Origin: CAIXSC01 sp040381235
GTDB lineage: Bacteria > Planctomycetota > Planctomycetia > Pirellulales > Pirellulaceae
Length of the DNA stretch: 22,259 nt
Assembly (NCBI GenBank): GCA_040381235.1
Contig: JBEIHS010000027.1
Span: 1-22,259, forward strand
Direction of reading: 5' to 3'
Shown: positions 1-8,879 of the stretch, piece by piece
Layout of the letters: each line of letters begins with the position of its first letter
How positions within the stretch are numbered: the stretch's first letter is position 1
Notes under the pieces: model-generated
What the model was told of the DNA's origin: nothing
The model's input: only the letters and a program-made list of their open reading frames with translations
Databases searched by the model: none
Program-made: the position numbers and the translations under genes

Positions 1-160
1 GAAGCTCGGCGAGGCTCTCTCAAACGCGTCCGTTGGATCGCGGAGCGATCCACGACTATGGCCTCCCGACACCGCCCGCCGTTTTCGCGTCGAGCACCCG
101 AAGCTCGGCGAGGCTCTCTCAAACGCGTCCGTTGGATCGCGGAGCGATCCACGACTATGG
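1..160. repeat. Two 61-bp perfect direct repeats, each with a palindrome
   Basis: Bases 1-61 and 100-160 are identical, giving a 99-bp period, and weaker similarity runs about 20 bases further. Each copy holds a hairpin with arms TGGATCGC/GCGATCCA and loop GGA (34-52 and 133-151). The first copy touches the window edge, so the array may extend further left. A diverged third copy of the palindrome core lies at 14415-14444. The short reading frame across this region is a translation of the repeat and shows no gene-like features. Confidence 0.9.
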
Positions 161-352
161 TCGTCTCACACCGTCAGCCGCTGGCCTCCAAGCATAAGGT
201 GCCTCCTTATTTTCCTCGAGCGAACCATGGTCTATCGCGGGTTCGGTGCGCGTAAATGCATTCATGATAGGTAGATACGCGACCGATCCTGCCAGCCGCC
301 GTGGACCGCAGATCAGGAGTACTCAGGCTTTAACAGCAAATGGTGCGGTGTT
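161..352. other. Intergenic stretch without a recognisable gene
   Basis: No supported reading frame, RNA gene or clear promoter is visible here. It joins the direct repeats to the heptanucleotide array in the 3' flank of the cytochrome gene. Confidence 0.5.
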
Positions 353-448
353 AGTAACCAGTAACCAGTAACCAGTAACCAGTAACCAGTAACCAATGAC
401 CAATGACCAATGACCAATGACCAATGACCAATGACCAATGACCAATGA
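353..448. repeat. Heptanucleotide tandem array that switches unit sequence
   Basis: Six perfect AGTAACC units (353-394) are followed without a break by seven perfect AATGACC units (395-443) and a partial unit (444-448). The two units differ at two positions but keep the 7-bp register. Such short tandemly repeated heptamers are familiar from intergenic DNA of cyanobacteria and other bacteria. The array lies 40 bases past the stop codon of the cytochrome gene, which is transcribed toward it. The A-rich bases 449-480 that follow look like a decayed continuation. Confidence 0.92.
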
Positions 449-488
449 AAACCGAAAACCAAAAACTGAAATCCGAAAACCGCTACCC

Positions 489-3400
489 CTATTTCGTCCT
501 CAAATAAATCGGATCATACGGGTCATCGCTGACCGAGAAGACGGGGCCTTTCCATAGGCCCGGGCCGGATGGTTTTCGGTACATCCGTTGTTGTTCGTTC
601 AGGTTCAGCGGACGTGCGCCGAGTCGTCCGAAGACGGCGATTTGGTTGCCCGACTCGTCCACCGCCCGATCGCGATCGATCCCCTTGCCGATGGCCAAGG
701 CGTGTCCGCCATCGGGGATCGGGTAGGTGGCGATCAGCCTCGGGGCGGGCCGGGGACTGAAGCCGGCGCTCCCCGGAGTGTCGGGGGAGGTGAGCTGCAC
801 GACTCGCAAGCCGTTCTTGCCGTCGGCCACATAGGCGAATTCGCTCGTGTTGGTAATGCCGAGCTTGATGTCATGGCAGTCGTTCAGACAGCCTTCCGCG
901 TCAAACTGCTGGTCGATGACCGGCCGTTCCGGGTTCGTGACATCGACGATGATCATGCCGAGCGGGCCGGCGGCCACGTAAGCGTAAGTGCGGGCCACAT
1001 AAACGTTGTGGCAGACATCGATCGGCAGGAAGCGGACAGGCTTGGGAGCGTGCGGATCGACGATGTCGAGCACATGCAGGCCCTTATGTTCGTCGCAGAC
1101 AAACGCATAGCGGAATTGAGCCTGCACAGCCACCGGATGTTCGAACACTTCGTGGCCAAGCACGCTTGTGACTTGTGGCTTGGTCGGATTCGACAGATCG
1201 ACAACCACCAGTCCCGCATCGCAGCAAATGTAAGCGTAGGTGCCGACGAAGGAGATATGGCGGGCGCCATTCAGTAGACCGTTGGGATTGAAGGTCAGCG
1301 AGCGTTCGAGGAAATTGTTGAGCGGATCGCCGTCGAGCAGCGTGCCGGCCCCGACGAGAATAAGTCCCTCATGTTTGTCGGCCACATAGAGGTAGGCGTA
1401 CAACGGGTGCACGGGCTGCTCTTTGTTCTCCGGCATCTGGACGCGAGTCGGGTCGGGCGCGATGGTCGTCGGGGCGGCGACGTAGAGCGCGTGTTTAGTC
1501 GGGACATGGAACCGTTGACCGGCCGGCGAAACGGGCGCGGTTGTAATCCGCTCGGCAAATCCCTTGTGGTCGATGAAAGCGATGTCGAAGACCCGCAATC
1601 CGCCCTCTCCGCACGCCGCGTAGAGATACTCGCCGCGGGGCTGGACCATAAGAACTTCGGGCTTCTTGAATGGGCGTTTGAGCTTATCGAGGATGTCGAC
1701 GCCCGGGTGCTCATGGGCATGCTCGAGGATCCGGCCGCGCTCCACGTGTTCGTGGTAGTAATCCGGGAAGGCATGCTCGTGCAGCGTGCTGCCGATTACC
1801 GCTTGCGGTTCGTCGGTCTCGGTGACGACGGGTGCGAACACGCCATGTTCGCCGGTGGCGACCCAGCAGTACTTTCCAATAAAGTTAACGAAGTTGGTCC
1901 CTTGCATCAGCAACTGGGCCATAATCGCGTTGTTGTCGTTCTCCTTGGAGATGTGGCAATCCGAGCACATTTTGGTTTCCGAAGTTCCCCCCGGTCCGGG
2001 CGCGCCGCGGACGCCGCGTCCCCGGACCGTGTGGGGCACGTTCGTGCTGAACGCGATGCCGCTCATACCGCCGCCGGAGATCGTCTGTTGCTGTCCATAG
2101 ATCGATTCGCGGTTGTTGTTGTACGACGTGACGTGGATCGCGCAACTGGAACGCGACGGATTGATTTTGTTGCCGGTGGCAAAGCCGTCACGGGCGAGCA
2201 TATAGACATCATCCCGCAAGGTTTGAAAGTTGTAGGCTGTGCGGTTGCGGGAGACTTCGCCTTCGTTGTGCAAGTTGGGCATTTTGCGATTCGCCTTTTG
2301 CGGCAAATGGCAGCCGAAGCAACTGGGGTTCCACGCCGAATGGCACGCGATGCAGGAGAGGTTGTCGTTTTGGTGGGCGCACTTGACGCCGCCAACTGTT
2401 TCCCGGCCGCTGCCTTTCGGACCAGCCGAGGCGACCGCTCCGCCCCAGACCATCCGCAGCTCATTCCGGGCGTCGACCTCCCACCGCACTGTCTTGGCTT
2501 GATGCGACTTGGCGTTATACTCGGAGCGTGTCGGATCGATGGAATCCTTGGTTTGCACAATCCGCCACTCGCGGCCTTGCTCGACCATCGCGCGTTGGAT
2601 GAGTACTTTTTGTTCCACCGGCTTTCCATCGACCATCCGCCGTTCGGTGCGGACTTCGAATCGCGGCCGCCGCGGCGCGGTCGCCGTGCGGAGAGCCAAC
2701 AGATTGCGGCCGCCGCCGGGGTTGGTCCGCGACGGCTCTTCGGATGCCGGACCGCTGGTCGGCATGCGTCCCGTTCGCGCGATCTTTTCCGGCACCGACT
2801 CGTCCGCCGTGCCGTGGCAATCGATGCAAGTGATTTCGATCGCCGCCCGCACCTCGCCATAGAGTTTCGTGTTGCCATGGACGTCTTGGATGAAATGGCA
2901 GTCCACGCAGTGCATCCCGCGTTCCATATGGATGTCCATCAAATGCACGGGATGGTCGTCGCGTTTTTTCGACTCGGCGAGCGTTGGCGCGTGGGGATTG
3001 GCCGGATCGGCGGGCACATACGGCTCGTCGGGTTGCACAACCGACGCGCGGAGCTTCTCGCTGGTCACTTCCTTAATAACATCGCCCTCGGGATCGAGCA
3101 GATTGCCGCGGCGGTCTTTTTTAAAGACGGCACGATAAACCCAACCGTGGCCATGGAAATCGGCGAACTGCGAATGCTGCGCGACCCGGTTCAGTTCCGG
3201 CACGCGTTCCAGGAAGTCAGCCTGTCCCCAGAGGCCGCGAACGGAGGCCTCTTCCGGATTGCTCATCTGTCCCTGCGCATACTCCTCGGCGGTCGGATAC
3301 TTTTGCTGGGCGGGATACATCAACTGGCCGTCGGTTTCGTTATCCCACCACATGAAGCCGATATAGCTGTTGAGCACGGTCGTGCCGGGGTGCATGTGGC

Positions 3401-4754
3401 ACACGATGCACTGGCTGGTTGGAATCGCGCTCGTGAAGCGATGCGCGACGGGATGGCCGCGTTCTTCCTTTGAAATGGTCGGATCGACGCCGTTGACGAA
3501 CGCGTCCCGCTCCCGGGCCGCCATGCCTTGAAAGCCATAGCGCGCGTAAGGGCCCGAGTGGACCGGCGAACGGTCGTTGGCATAGACCACGTGGCATGCG
3601 GAACAGCCGCTCGACCGATAGTCGCCAGGGTGGTCGTTCGTGCCGAGGAAGTTGAGTGTGGGGTCGAGCAAGCGGGTCTTTTGCAGGCCGACGAATACCG
3701 GGTCGGTGCGGTTTTCCGTGCCCAGTCCCCGGACGCTCAATCGAGTCCGCGGCCGGCCGGGTTCCTCTAGTTTTTCCGGAATTCCAACTTCAGGACGGAA
3801 GCGTCCGCCCGGCTCGAAGATCCGCAGCAAGTTTCCCGGTTGGCTGACTTCGAATCGCGGTAGCGGGTCGAGAAACGGCACCATGCCTTTGCGATTGATG
3901 TCGTAACCGATGCGGTCGATTTGATCGCGCCGCCACACATTTTGCAGGCGTTGTGGAGCGCCATGCATGCTGTAGCTTTCGCCATACCGCGCAATCTTGC
4001 TGGGGACGGCGCCGTTGTTATAAAGCGCAGCGCTCCACAACATGCAGCCATGGGTCATCATGTTCTTGCGAACCTGCAACACCTCCTTGGGATGGCAAGA
4101 GCCGCAACTGATATGAGCGACTCGCAAATCGCCCGGATTGACAAAGCGAATGAACTCGGGCGACTCATGATTGAGAAGCGTGTAGCTGCGGACGGGGTTG
4201 CCGGCGGTTGGCCAAGCCGATTTGAGCCGAGGTTGCACATGCGCTCCTTCTTTGGTCGCGCAGGTGGGATCGCCGCCATGGCAATCGATACAGCCGAGCT
4301 TCACCGTGGGGAGCGCATGCATATCGTGGACGTCGCGATGGCAGTTGACGCAGCCCCAACTCTTCCGCCGCACATCCTCGTCGGTTTGCCGATAGAGGTC
4401 CTCGGCGGTCGGAGTGCCCGGGGGCAGGGGAAACGGCGCGTCGGCCGGTTCCTCGGCATCCGCCGCGCCGCGGCGCGCTGAACTGCCGGTGCCGGTCAAG
4501 GCCTCGGTCCAATCGGTAAATAGAGTCCGAGTGGGGTTCGCCCTTGGAGTTTGGGCGCATAGATCGGCGGTTCCGAGCAGGCCCGTGGCAACGAGTGCGA
4601 GGCATCCCAGTATCGCTGGCAGAGAGATAGGGGGATTGAGGGGCTTGGGCGGCGTTGGAAAACGCCGCGTTTCAGTGGTATCCTGGATCGGTGTTGGCGC
4701 CAATCGATACGCGTCCGTTACGCTGCGAACTGATCGTGTCGCGAGAGTTCCCAT
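489..4754 (-). CDS. Decahaem cytochrome c fused to an LVIVD-repeat beta-propeller
   Basis: This is a predicted exported electron-transfer protein of 1421 residues. A hydrophobic segment near residues 43-66 ending in LCAQ looks like a signal sequence or anchor. Ten CxxCH haem-binding motifs start near residues 135, 155, 217, 384, 449, 616, 643, 801, 812 and 930. A His-rich linker (about 991-1016) leads into a C-terminal region of LVIVD-type blades with repeated YAYV/YAFV and DIxxP-like strands. The ATG at 4754 is chosen because AGAGGTG lies 6 bases upstream; the frame is open to a TTG at 4841 with no such site. The stop is TAG. No oxidoreductase partner is adjacent, so donor and acceptor are unknown. 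The haem count is read directly; the periplasmic or surface location is inferred. Confidence 0.88.
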   Translation of the reverse strand: MGTLATRSVRSVTDAYRLAPTPIQDTTETRRFPTPPKPLNPPISLPAILGCLALVATGLLGTADLCAQTPRANPTRTLFTDWTEALTGTGSSARRGAADAEEPADAPFPLPPGTPTAEDLYRQTDEDVRRKSWGCVNCHRDVHDMHALPTVKLGCIDCHGGDPTCATKEGAHVQPRLKSAWPTAGNPVRSYTLLNHESPEFIRFVNPGDLRVAHISCGSCHPKEVLQVRKNMMTHGCMLWSAALYNNGAVPSKIARYGESYSMHGAPQRLQNVWRRDQIDRIGYDINRKGMVPFLDPLPRFEVSQPGNLLRIFEPGGRFRPEVGIPEKLEEPGRPRTRLSVRGLGTENRTDPVFVGLQKTRLLDPTLNFLGTNDHPGDYRSSGCSACHVVYANDRSPVHSGPYARYGFQGMAARERDAFVNGVDPTISKEERGHPVAHRFTSAIPTSQCIVCHMHPGTTVLNSYIGFMWWDNETDGQLMYPAQQKYPTAEEYAQGQMSNPEEASVRGLWGQADFLERVPELNRVAQHSQFADFHGHGWVYRAVFKKDRRGNLLDPEGDVIKEVTSEKLRASVVQPDEPYVPADPANPHAPTLAESKKRDDHPVHLMDIHMERGMHCVDCHFIQDVHGNTKLYGEVRAAIEITCIDCHGTADESVPEKIARTGRMPTSGPASEEPSRTNPGGGRNLLALRTATAPRRPRFEVRTERRMVDGKPVEQKVLIQRAMVEQGREWRIVQTKDSIDPTRSEYNAKSHQAKTVRWEVDARNELRMVWGGAVASAGPKGSGRETVGGVKCAHQNDNLSCIACHSAWNPSCFGCHLPQKANRKMPNLHNEGEVSRNRTAYNFQTLRDDVYMLARDGFATGNKINPSRSSCAIHVTSYNNNRESIYGQQQTISGGGMSGIAFSTNVPHTVRGRGVRGAPGPGGTSETKMCSDCHISKENDNNAIMAQLLMQGTNFVNFIGKYCWVATGEHGVFAPVVTETDEPQAVIGSTLHEHAFPDYYHEHVERGRILEHAHEHPGVDILDKLKRPFKKPEVLMVQPRGEYLYAACGEGGLRVFDIAFIDHKGFAERITTAPVSPAGQRFHVPTKHALYVAAPTTIAPDPTRVQMPENKEQPVHPLYAYLYVADKHEGLILVGAGTLLDGDPLNNFLERSLTFNPNGLLNGARHISFVGTYAYICCDAGLVVVDLSNPTKPQVTSVLGHEVFEHPVAVQAQFRYAFVCDEHKGLHVLDIVDPHAPKPVRFLPIDVCHNVYVARTYAYVAAGPLGMIIVDVTNPERPVIDQQFDAEGCLNDCHDIKLGITNTSEFAYVADGKNGLRVVQLTSPDTPGSAGFSPRPAPRLIATYPIPDGGHALAIGKGIDRDRAVDESGNQIAVFGRLGARPLNLNEQQRMYRKPSGPGLWKGPVFSVSDDPYDPIYLRTK

Positions 4755-4892
4755 GCGCGCACCTCTTCCCCAAGTCGCCGTGTGAACGAACCGTGGTTGG
4801 GAAGTAGTGGTTATTCCTACCGGGGTCAAGGCGAAAAACAAGCTAATCCCCGCGGCAAACAGCCCGTCACCCTTTAACTCCGGACGCGGTCG

Positions 4893-5327
4893 ATGAACCT
4901 GAACGAGTTGCTCCGGGCCCGAAATGGCTTGCCGGATGAACGTCAGGCGGCGCGGAAGATCGCCACGTTCGCCGTTATCCCAGCGGCCATGTGCGGATTG
5001 CTTATGGGCGCCCGGTTTGTTGGTATCGCCGATCCGGCTGAAAGGTTGGTGTGGGTTTGCGTCGGGGCGGCGTCGGCGTCCGGTTTATCGGTTGCCTTTC
5101 TCGTGCTCGGAATCCACTACCTCTTTGGGTTCCGGCCGATTGCCATCCTTGCGGACGCGCTTGTGGGCCTTCTCTGGGGGCTCGTTTTCGGGGGGGCCTT
5201 ATTCATGTCGCTCCTGGCTCTTCACGTCGTCCGGCCATCTGTCGCGTTGTGCGCGTTACTGCTCATACCGCTCGGGTCGGTCACCGTTCCCGTCGTCCGA
5301 GCGTGGCGGGACAGATCCCGCAAATGA
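4893..5327 (+). CDS. Small multi-pass membrane protein of unknown function
   Basis: The 144-residue product has about four hydrophobic segments (roughly residues 25-45, 51-75, 82-108 and 112-130) and a basic tail ending RAWRDRSRK, which suggests an inner-membrane protein with a cytoplasmic C-terminus. I do not recognise a family. Only a weak ribosome binding site precedes the ATG. The gene is divergent from the cytochrome gene and lies 126 bases upstream of the secreted esterase on the same strand. Alternating hydrophobic and loop segments in a planctomycete-like composition favour a real gene. Confidence 0.6.
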   Translation: MNLNELLRARNGLPDERQAARKIATFAVIPAAMCGLLMGARFVGIADPAERLVWVCVGAASASGLSVAFLVLGIHYLFGFRPIAILADALVGLLWGLVFGGALFMSLLALHVVRPSVALCALLLIPLGSVTVPVVRAWRDRSRK

Positions 5328-5453
5328 TCGTTGAAGCCGCCACGCGCTGAGTCGCCGGACGAAACTGGTATAGTGCGGTCCTCGGCAGGTCGATCGGGCC
5401 TTCCAGCATCGGCTTTCCACCTCCCATCTCTGTTCCCGGCTTACCGTCGCCTC

Positions 5454-8450
5454 ATGAAATTCAAGCTTTTCCAATCGTCGTGCCTGGTTGCCACGTTGTT
5501 TGTCTGGTGGGCTGCTGAAGCCGCCGCACAGTATGCGGACTGGAAGCATTCAGGGTCGGTAATGGTTCTGACCACTCCCGATGGCGCCGATCTTCCGGCA
5601 TCGGCGTCGGTCGAGAATTTTCCGCTGCTGCTCAGACTCAACAGCGATTGTTTCGACTTTTCACAGACGCATCCCCAGGGCGACGATCTGCGGTTTACCA
5701 CCGCCGACGGCCAGTCGCTGGCATATCAGATTGAGGAGTGGGATGCGGCGGCCGGCCTGGCGAGCGTCTGGGTCCGTGTGCCGAAAATCACCGGCAATGC
5801 TCGCCAAGCGATCAAATTGTATTGGGGTAAGGCGGGCGCGAAGAGCGAATCGAATGGACCGGCGGTGTTCAACGCCGCGAACGGTTTCCTCGGTGTTTGG
5901 CACATGGATAACCGGGGACTCGACGAAGCGGGCGCGCTTACCTCCCAGGACACTGGCACCGTCGCCAGCAAGGGAAGAATTGGCGCGGCCCGGTATTTTC
6001 CCGGTGGCAAGGGGATCACGGGAGGTGATCGGATCGCCAATTATCCGGTTGGTTCAGCCCCGCACACCACGGAGGCGTGGTTCCGGCCCGCGGTACCGAA
6101 TTGCACCGTCGTGGGGTGGGGCAATGAACAAGGCCAAGGCAAGGTGGTCATGCAGTATCGCAGTCCGCCGCACGTCCGCATGGATTGCTATTTCTCGGCT
6201 GCCGACATCCGTGGCACGCGCCATGTTCCGCTCGGCGAATGGGCTCATGTCGTGCATACCTATGAGAGAGGCGAAACGCGACTGTATGTCAATGGTGTGC
6301 TCGATAACGCGTACAAGACGGCCAACGCGCCGCTCGCCATCAACTCTCCAGCGCGGCTGTTTATCGCCGGCTGGTATGGCAATTACGACTTCGTCGGCGA
6401 CATCGACGAGGTGCGGGTATCAAGCGTGGTGCGCTCAGCCGATTGGGTGAAACTACAGTACGAAAACCAAAAGCTCGGCCAAACTCTCGTCGGGCCGGTG
6501 ATTCAGTCGGGCGACGAGTTTTCCGTGTCTGCATCGCAGGCTTCGATCGCCGAAGGACAAAGCGTCACCTTCACGGCGAAAGCGGGCGGGGCGCAGAAGA
6601 TCTATTGGGTCGTGAAACGCGATGGGAAGGAAGCGGTGGCCGCCGTCGACCGATTCGCGTTCACGCTCGATGCGGGCCGGGTAGCTGGCGAATCGGCGTT
6701 GACCGTCCAGTTGAGGGCGATTTACCCAACCGAAGTCAGGACGAAAGAGGTCGCGGTGACCGTCGCGGAAGCGATTCCTGAACCCCGGTTCCAACTCGCC
6801 GCTCCTGCCACCTGGGATGGCCGCACACCGATCGAGATTGTTCCGCTAGTGGATAACCTGCCGGCGATGCAGGCTGCCGGGGCAGGCAAGTTAAGCCTCG
6901 TCTGGAACGTGTCGGACATCGCGGTCGTGAAGGAGAGTGCCGAAGGTAAACTGACGCTGCGGCGGGCTCAAAACAGCGGTCGACTAACGGTGCGGGCGGC
7001 GATCGACAACGGCGGCATTCCCACCGTGCGCACCGCCACGATCGCGGTCACCGAACCGCCGTCGGACCCCTGGGTGACTCGACTTCCGAACAAGGATGAA
7101 AAGCCGGCGACGGGGCAATTCTATGCCCGGGGCAAGGATGGTGTCGGCATCTTGCACTACAACGGCATGATGAACGAGGCCGCCGAACAGCTGTTCCTCA
7201 GGTTGTACGCCGATAACAGGCTGATCCGCACCACAACCGCCAAACCAGCGGCGGATAAGTCGTACGCCTTGTCACATCCGCTCGAACCTGGGCTGGTGAA
7301 GTACAAGGTCGAGTTCGGCGTGAAGCGGAACGGCGTCGAGACGGTGCTCGAAACGGTTGATGACCTGGTGTGTGGGGATGCCTACGTGATCGATGGTCAA
7401 TCAAATGCCGAGGCGACTGACGTTGGCAAGGAGGATCCGCAGGACACCAGCGAATGGATTCGCAGTTTCGGAAGCATGGCGGGCGATCCAACCAACGCCC
7501 GGTTGGCTCGCTGGGGAAAAGCGGTCGTTCGCGACCGCGCCGGTCGGCAGTTCCAGATCGGTGCGTGGGGGATGGAGTTGGCGCAGCGCTTGGTTGCCCG
7601 TCACCAAGTGCCGGTGTGCATTCTCAATGGAGCGGTTGGCGGCACGCGAATCGATCAGCATCAGCGGAATGCGGCGGACCCGACTGATGTGAGCACGATT
7701 TATGGACGGTTGCTCTGGCGAGTCCGCCAGGCGAAGTTGACGGATGGTATTCGCGCCGTGTTATGGCACCAAGGGGAAAACGACCAAGGAGCGGACGGAC
7801 CGACCGGCCGGTATGGTTACGAGACATACCGCGAGTTCTTTGTGGAGATGGCCGCCGGTTGGAAGACGGATTACCCGAATGTCAGTCAATACTATGTCTT
7901 TCAGATCTGGCCGAAAGCATGCGCGATGGGAATCAACGGTTCCGACAATAGGCTTCGAGAGGTCCAGCGGCAGTTGCCGACGCTGTTTTCGAACCTGCAC
8001 GTCATGTCCACTCTCGGCATCCAACCGCCGGGCGGATGTCACTTTCCCGTCGAAGGCTACGCCGAGTTCGCGACATTGATTGGACCGCTTGTCGAGCGGG
8101 ACTTTTACGGCAAGCGTCCCGGGGAATCGATCACCGCTCCGAACCTAAAAAGCGTCCGGTTCGCGAGTGCCGCCGGCGATGCGCTGGTGTTGGAGTTCGA
8201 TCAACCGGTGCGGTGGGAGGAAAAGCTTGCGAGCGAGTTCTATCCGGACGGCGAGAAGGGCAGGGTGGCCTCCGGTTCGGCGAACCGGTCGACGGTGACG
8301 TTGAAGCTGAAAGGCCCGTCGAAAGCGAAAACGCTGACCTATCTGGATAGTGCGAATTGGAGCCAAGAACGTCTGCTCCGCGGCGAAAATGGACTCGCCG
8401 CCCTGACCTTCTGCGAAGTGCCGATCGCACCGCATCAGGAAGCGAAATGA
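5454..8450 (+). CDS. Secreted DUF2341 / LamG / sialate O-acetylesterase-like (SASA) protein
   Basis: The 998-residue product begins with a classical signal peptide (residues 1-26, ending AEAAAQ). A DUF2341-like beta domain (about 35-125) and a concanavalin A/LamG-like domain (about 140-335) follow, then Ig-like stretches, and a C-terminal SGNH-type SASA esterase domain from about residue 640. Visible esterase blocks are DGQSN with nucleophile Ser near 650, NGAVGGTRI near 725-733, WHQGEND near 771-777 and a GGCHFP block with His near 863. Family members remove O-acetyl or similar esters from sugars, and the N-terminal domains probably bind carbohydrate. The ATG at 5454 is chosen because it starts the signal peptide exactly; the frame is open from a TTG at 5331 that would bury it. 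No clear ribosome binding site is seen. The natural substrate cannot be read from sequence. Confidence 0.87.
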   Translation: MKFKLFQSSCLVATLFVWWAAEAAAQYADWKHSGSVMVLTTPDGADLPASASVENFPLLLRLNSDCFDFSQTHPQGDDLRFTTADGQSLAYQIEEWDAAAGLASVWVRVPKITGNARQAIKLYWGKAGAKSESNGPAVFNAANGFLGVWHMDNRGLDEAGALTSQDTGTVASKGRIGAARYFPGGKGITGGDRIANYPVGSAPHTTEAWFRPAVPNCTVVGWGNEQGQGKVVMQYRSPPHVRMDCYFSAADIRGTRHVPLGEWAHVVHTYERGETRLYVNGVLDNAYKTANAPLAINSPARLFIAGWYGNYDFVGDIDEVRVSSVVRSADWVKLQYENQKLGQTLVGPVIQSGDEFSVSASQASIAEGQSVTFTAKAGGAQKIYWVVKRDGKEAVAAVDRFAFTLDAGRVAGESALTVQLRAIYPTEVRTKEVAVTVAEAIPEPRFQLAAPATWDGRTPIEIVPLVDNLPAMQAAGAGKLSLVWNVSDIAVVKESAEGKLTLRRAQNSGRLTVRAAIDNGGIPTVRTATIAVTEPPSDPWVTRLPNKDEKPATGQFYARGKDGVGILHYNGMMNEAAEQLFLRLYADNRLIRTTTAKPAADKSYALSHPLEPGLVKYKVEFGVKRNGVETVLETVDDLVCGDAYVIDGQSNAEATDVGKEDPQDTSEWIRSFGSMAGDPTNARLARWGKAVVRDRAGRQFQIGAWGMELAQRLVARHQVPVCILNGAVGGTRIDQHQRNAADPTDVSTIYGRLLWRVRQAKLTDGIRAVLWHQGENDQGADGPTGRYGYETYREFFVEMAAGWKTDYPNVSQYYVFQIWPKACAMGINGSDNRLREVQRQLPTLFSNLHVMSTLGIQPPGGCHFPVEGYAEFATLIGPLVERDFYGKRPGESITAPNLKSVRFASAAGDALVLEFDQPVRWEEKLASEFYPDGEKGRVASGSANRSTVTLKLKGPSKAKTLTYLDSANWSQERLLRGENGLAALTFCEVPIAPHQEAK

Positions 8451-8561
8451 GACGCGGTGGAAGGAAAGACGCGGGGCCGTGCGCTGGCGCCCGCTCCCAG
8501 CATGTCGGAACCGCGCGACATGGCAATTGCCGGCGACCACACGGCATTCGTTCTCGCCGAG

Positions 8562-8590
8562 AAGCGGCGACAGCCTGTTTCTCGCCGCTT
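8562..8590. repeat. Perfect 9-bp hairpin after the esterase gene
   Basis: The arms AAGCGGCGA (8562-8570) and TCGCCGCTT (8582-8590) enclose an 11-base loop. The left arm and loop (GCGGCGACAGCCTGT) resemble GCGGCGACGGCCTGT at 14305-14319, beside the palindrome cluster, which suggests a dispersed repeat family. Confidence 0.7.
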
Positions 8591-8603
8591 GACTGTTCGT
8601 CCT

Positions 8604-8706
8604 ATTCGTTCGATTCGTGTGATTCGCGGTACATCAATGACACCCTGGTCGTGCCGAGGAGACGAGAAGACAAGGTTTTACCACGAATCACACGAATCGT
8701 ACGAAT
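8604..8706. repeat. 27-bp imperfect inverted repeat with 49-base spacer
   Basis: Bases 8604-8630 are complementary to 8680-8706 at 25 of 27 positions, with a 49-base spacer between the arms. The arms are built from CGAATC/GATTCG words. Similar CACGAATCACACGAAT-type sequences are common between genes in planctomycetes and related phyla. It could be a small non-autonomous element or a transcription barrier between convergent genes. Confidence 0.8.
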
Positions 8707-8733
8707 GACAGGCTGTATCTGAGTTGGCGAATC

Positions 8734-8748
8734 GAGACAGCGTGTCTC
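8734..8748. repeat. Short perfect hairpin GAGACA/TGTCTC
   Basis: Six-base arms flank a GCG loop (8740-8742). It lies 132 bases past the stop codon of the FG-GAP/ASPIC gene and could stabilise that transcript's 3' end. No T-run follows. Confidence 0.5.
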
Positions 8749-8879
8749 CCGCGCGCCAGCTAGCGCCGCAGTCACTTCTTCGCTGAGTCGCACTCGGTGG
8801 CGCTTCGGGCAACGATGCGGTAAACGCTGACGGGCGCCTGCCATGACACGCGGTTTAGGCACATTGTGGATGGTGACCG

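Larger units (their letters stand above)
8451..8879. other. Convergent intergenic region rich in inverted repeats
   Basis: This 429-bp stretch lies between the 3' ends of the esterase gene (+) and the FG-GAP/ASPIC gene (-). It holds a perfect hairpin, a long imperfect inverted repeat and a short perfect hairpin, listed separately. None is followed by a convincing T-run, so bidirectional termination is possible but not shown. No gene is supported. Confidence 0.6.

Noticed and set aside
1371..3473. A 700-codon plus-strand frame opposite the cytochrome gene
   Set aside because: The opposite strand has ten CxxCH motifs and a coherent propeller; this frame is an antisense shadow typical of GC-rich coding DNA.
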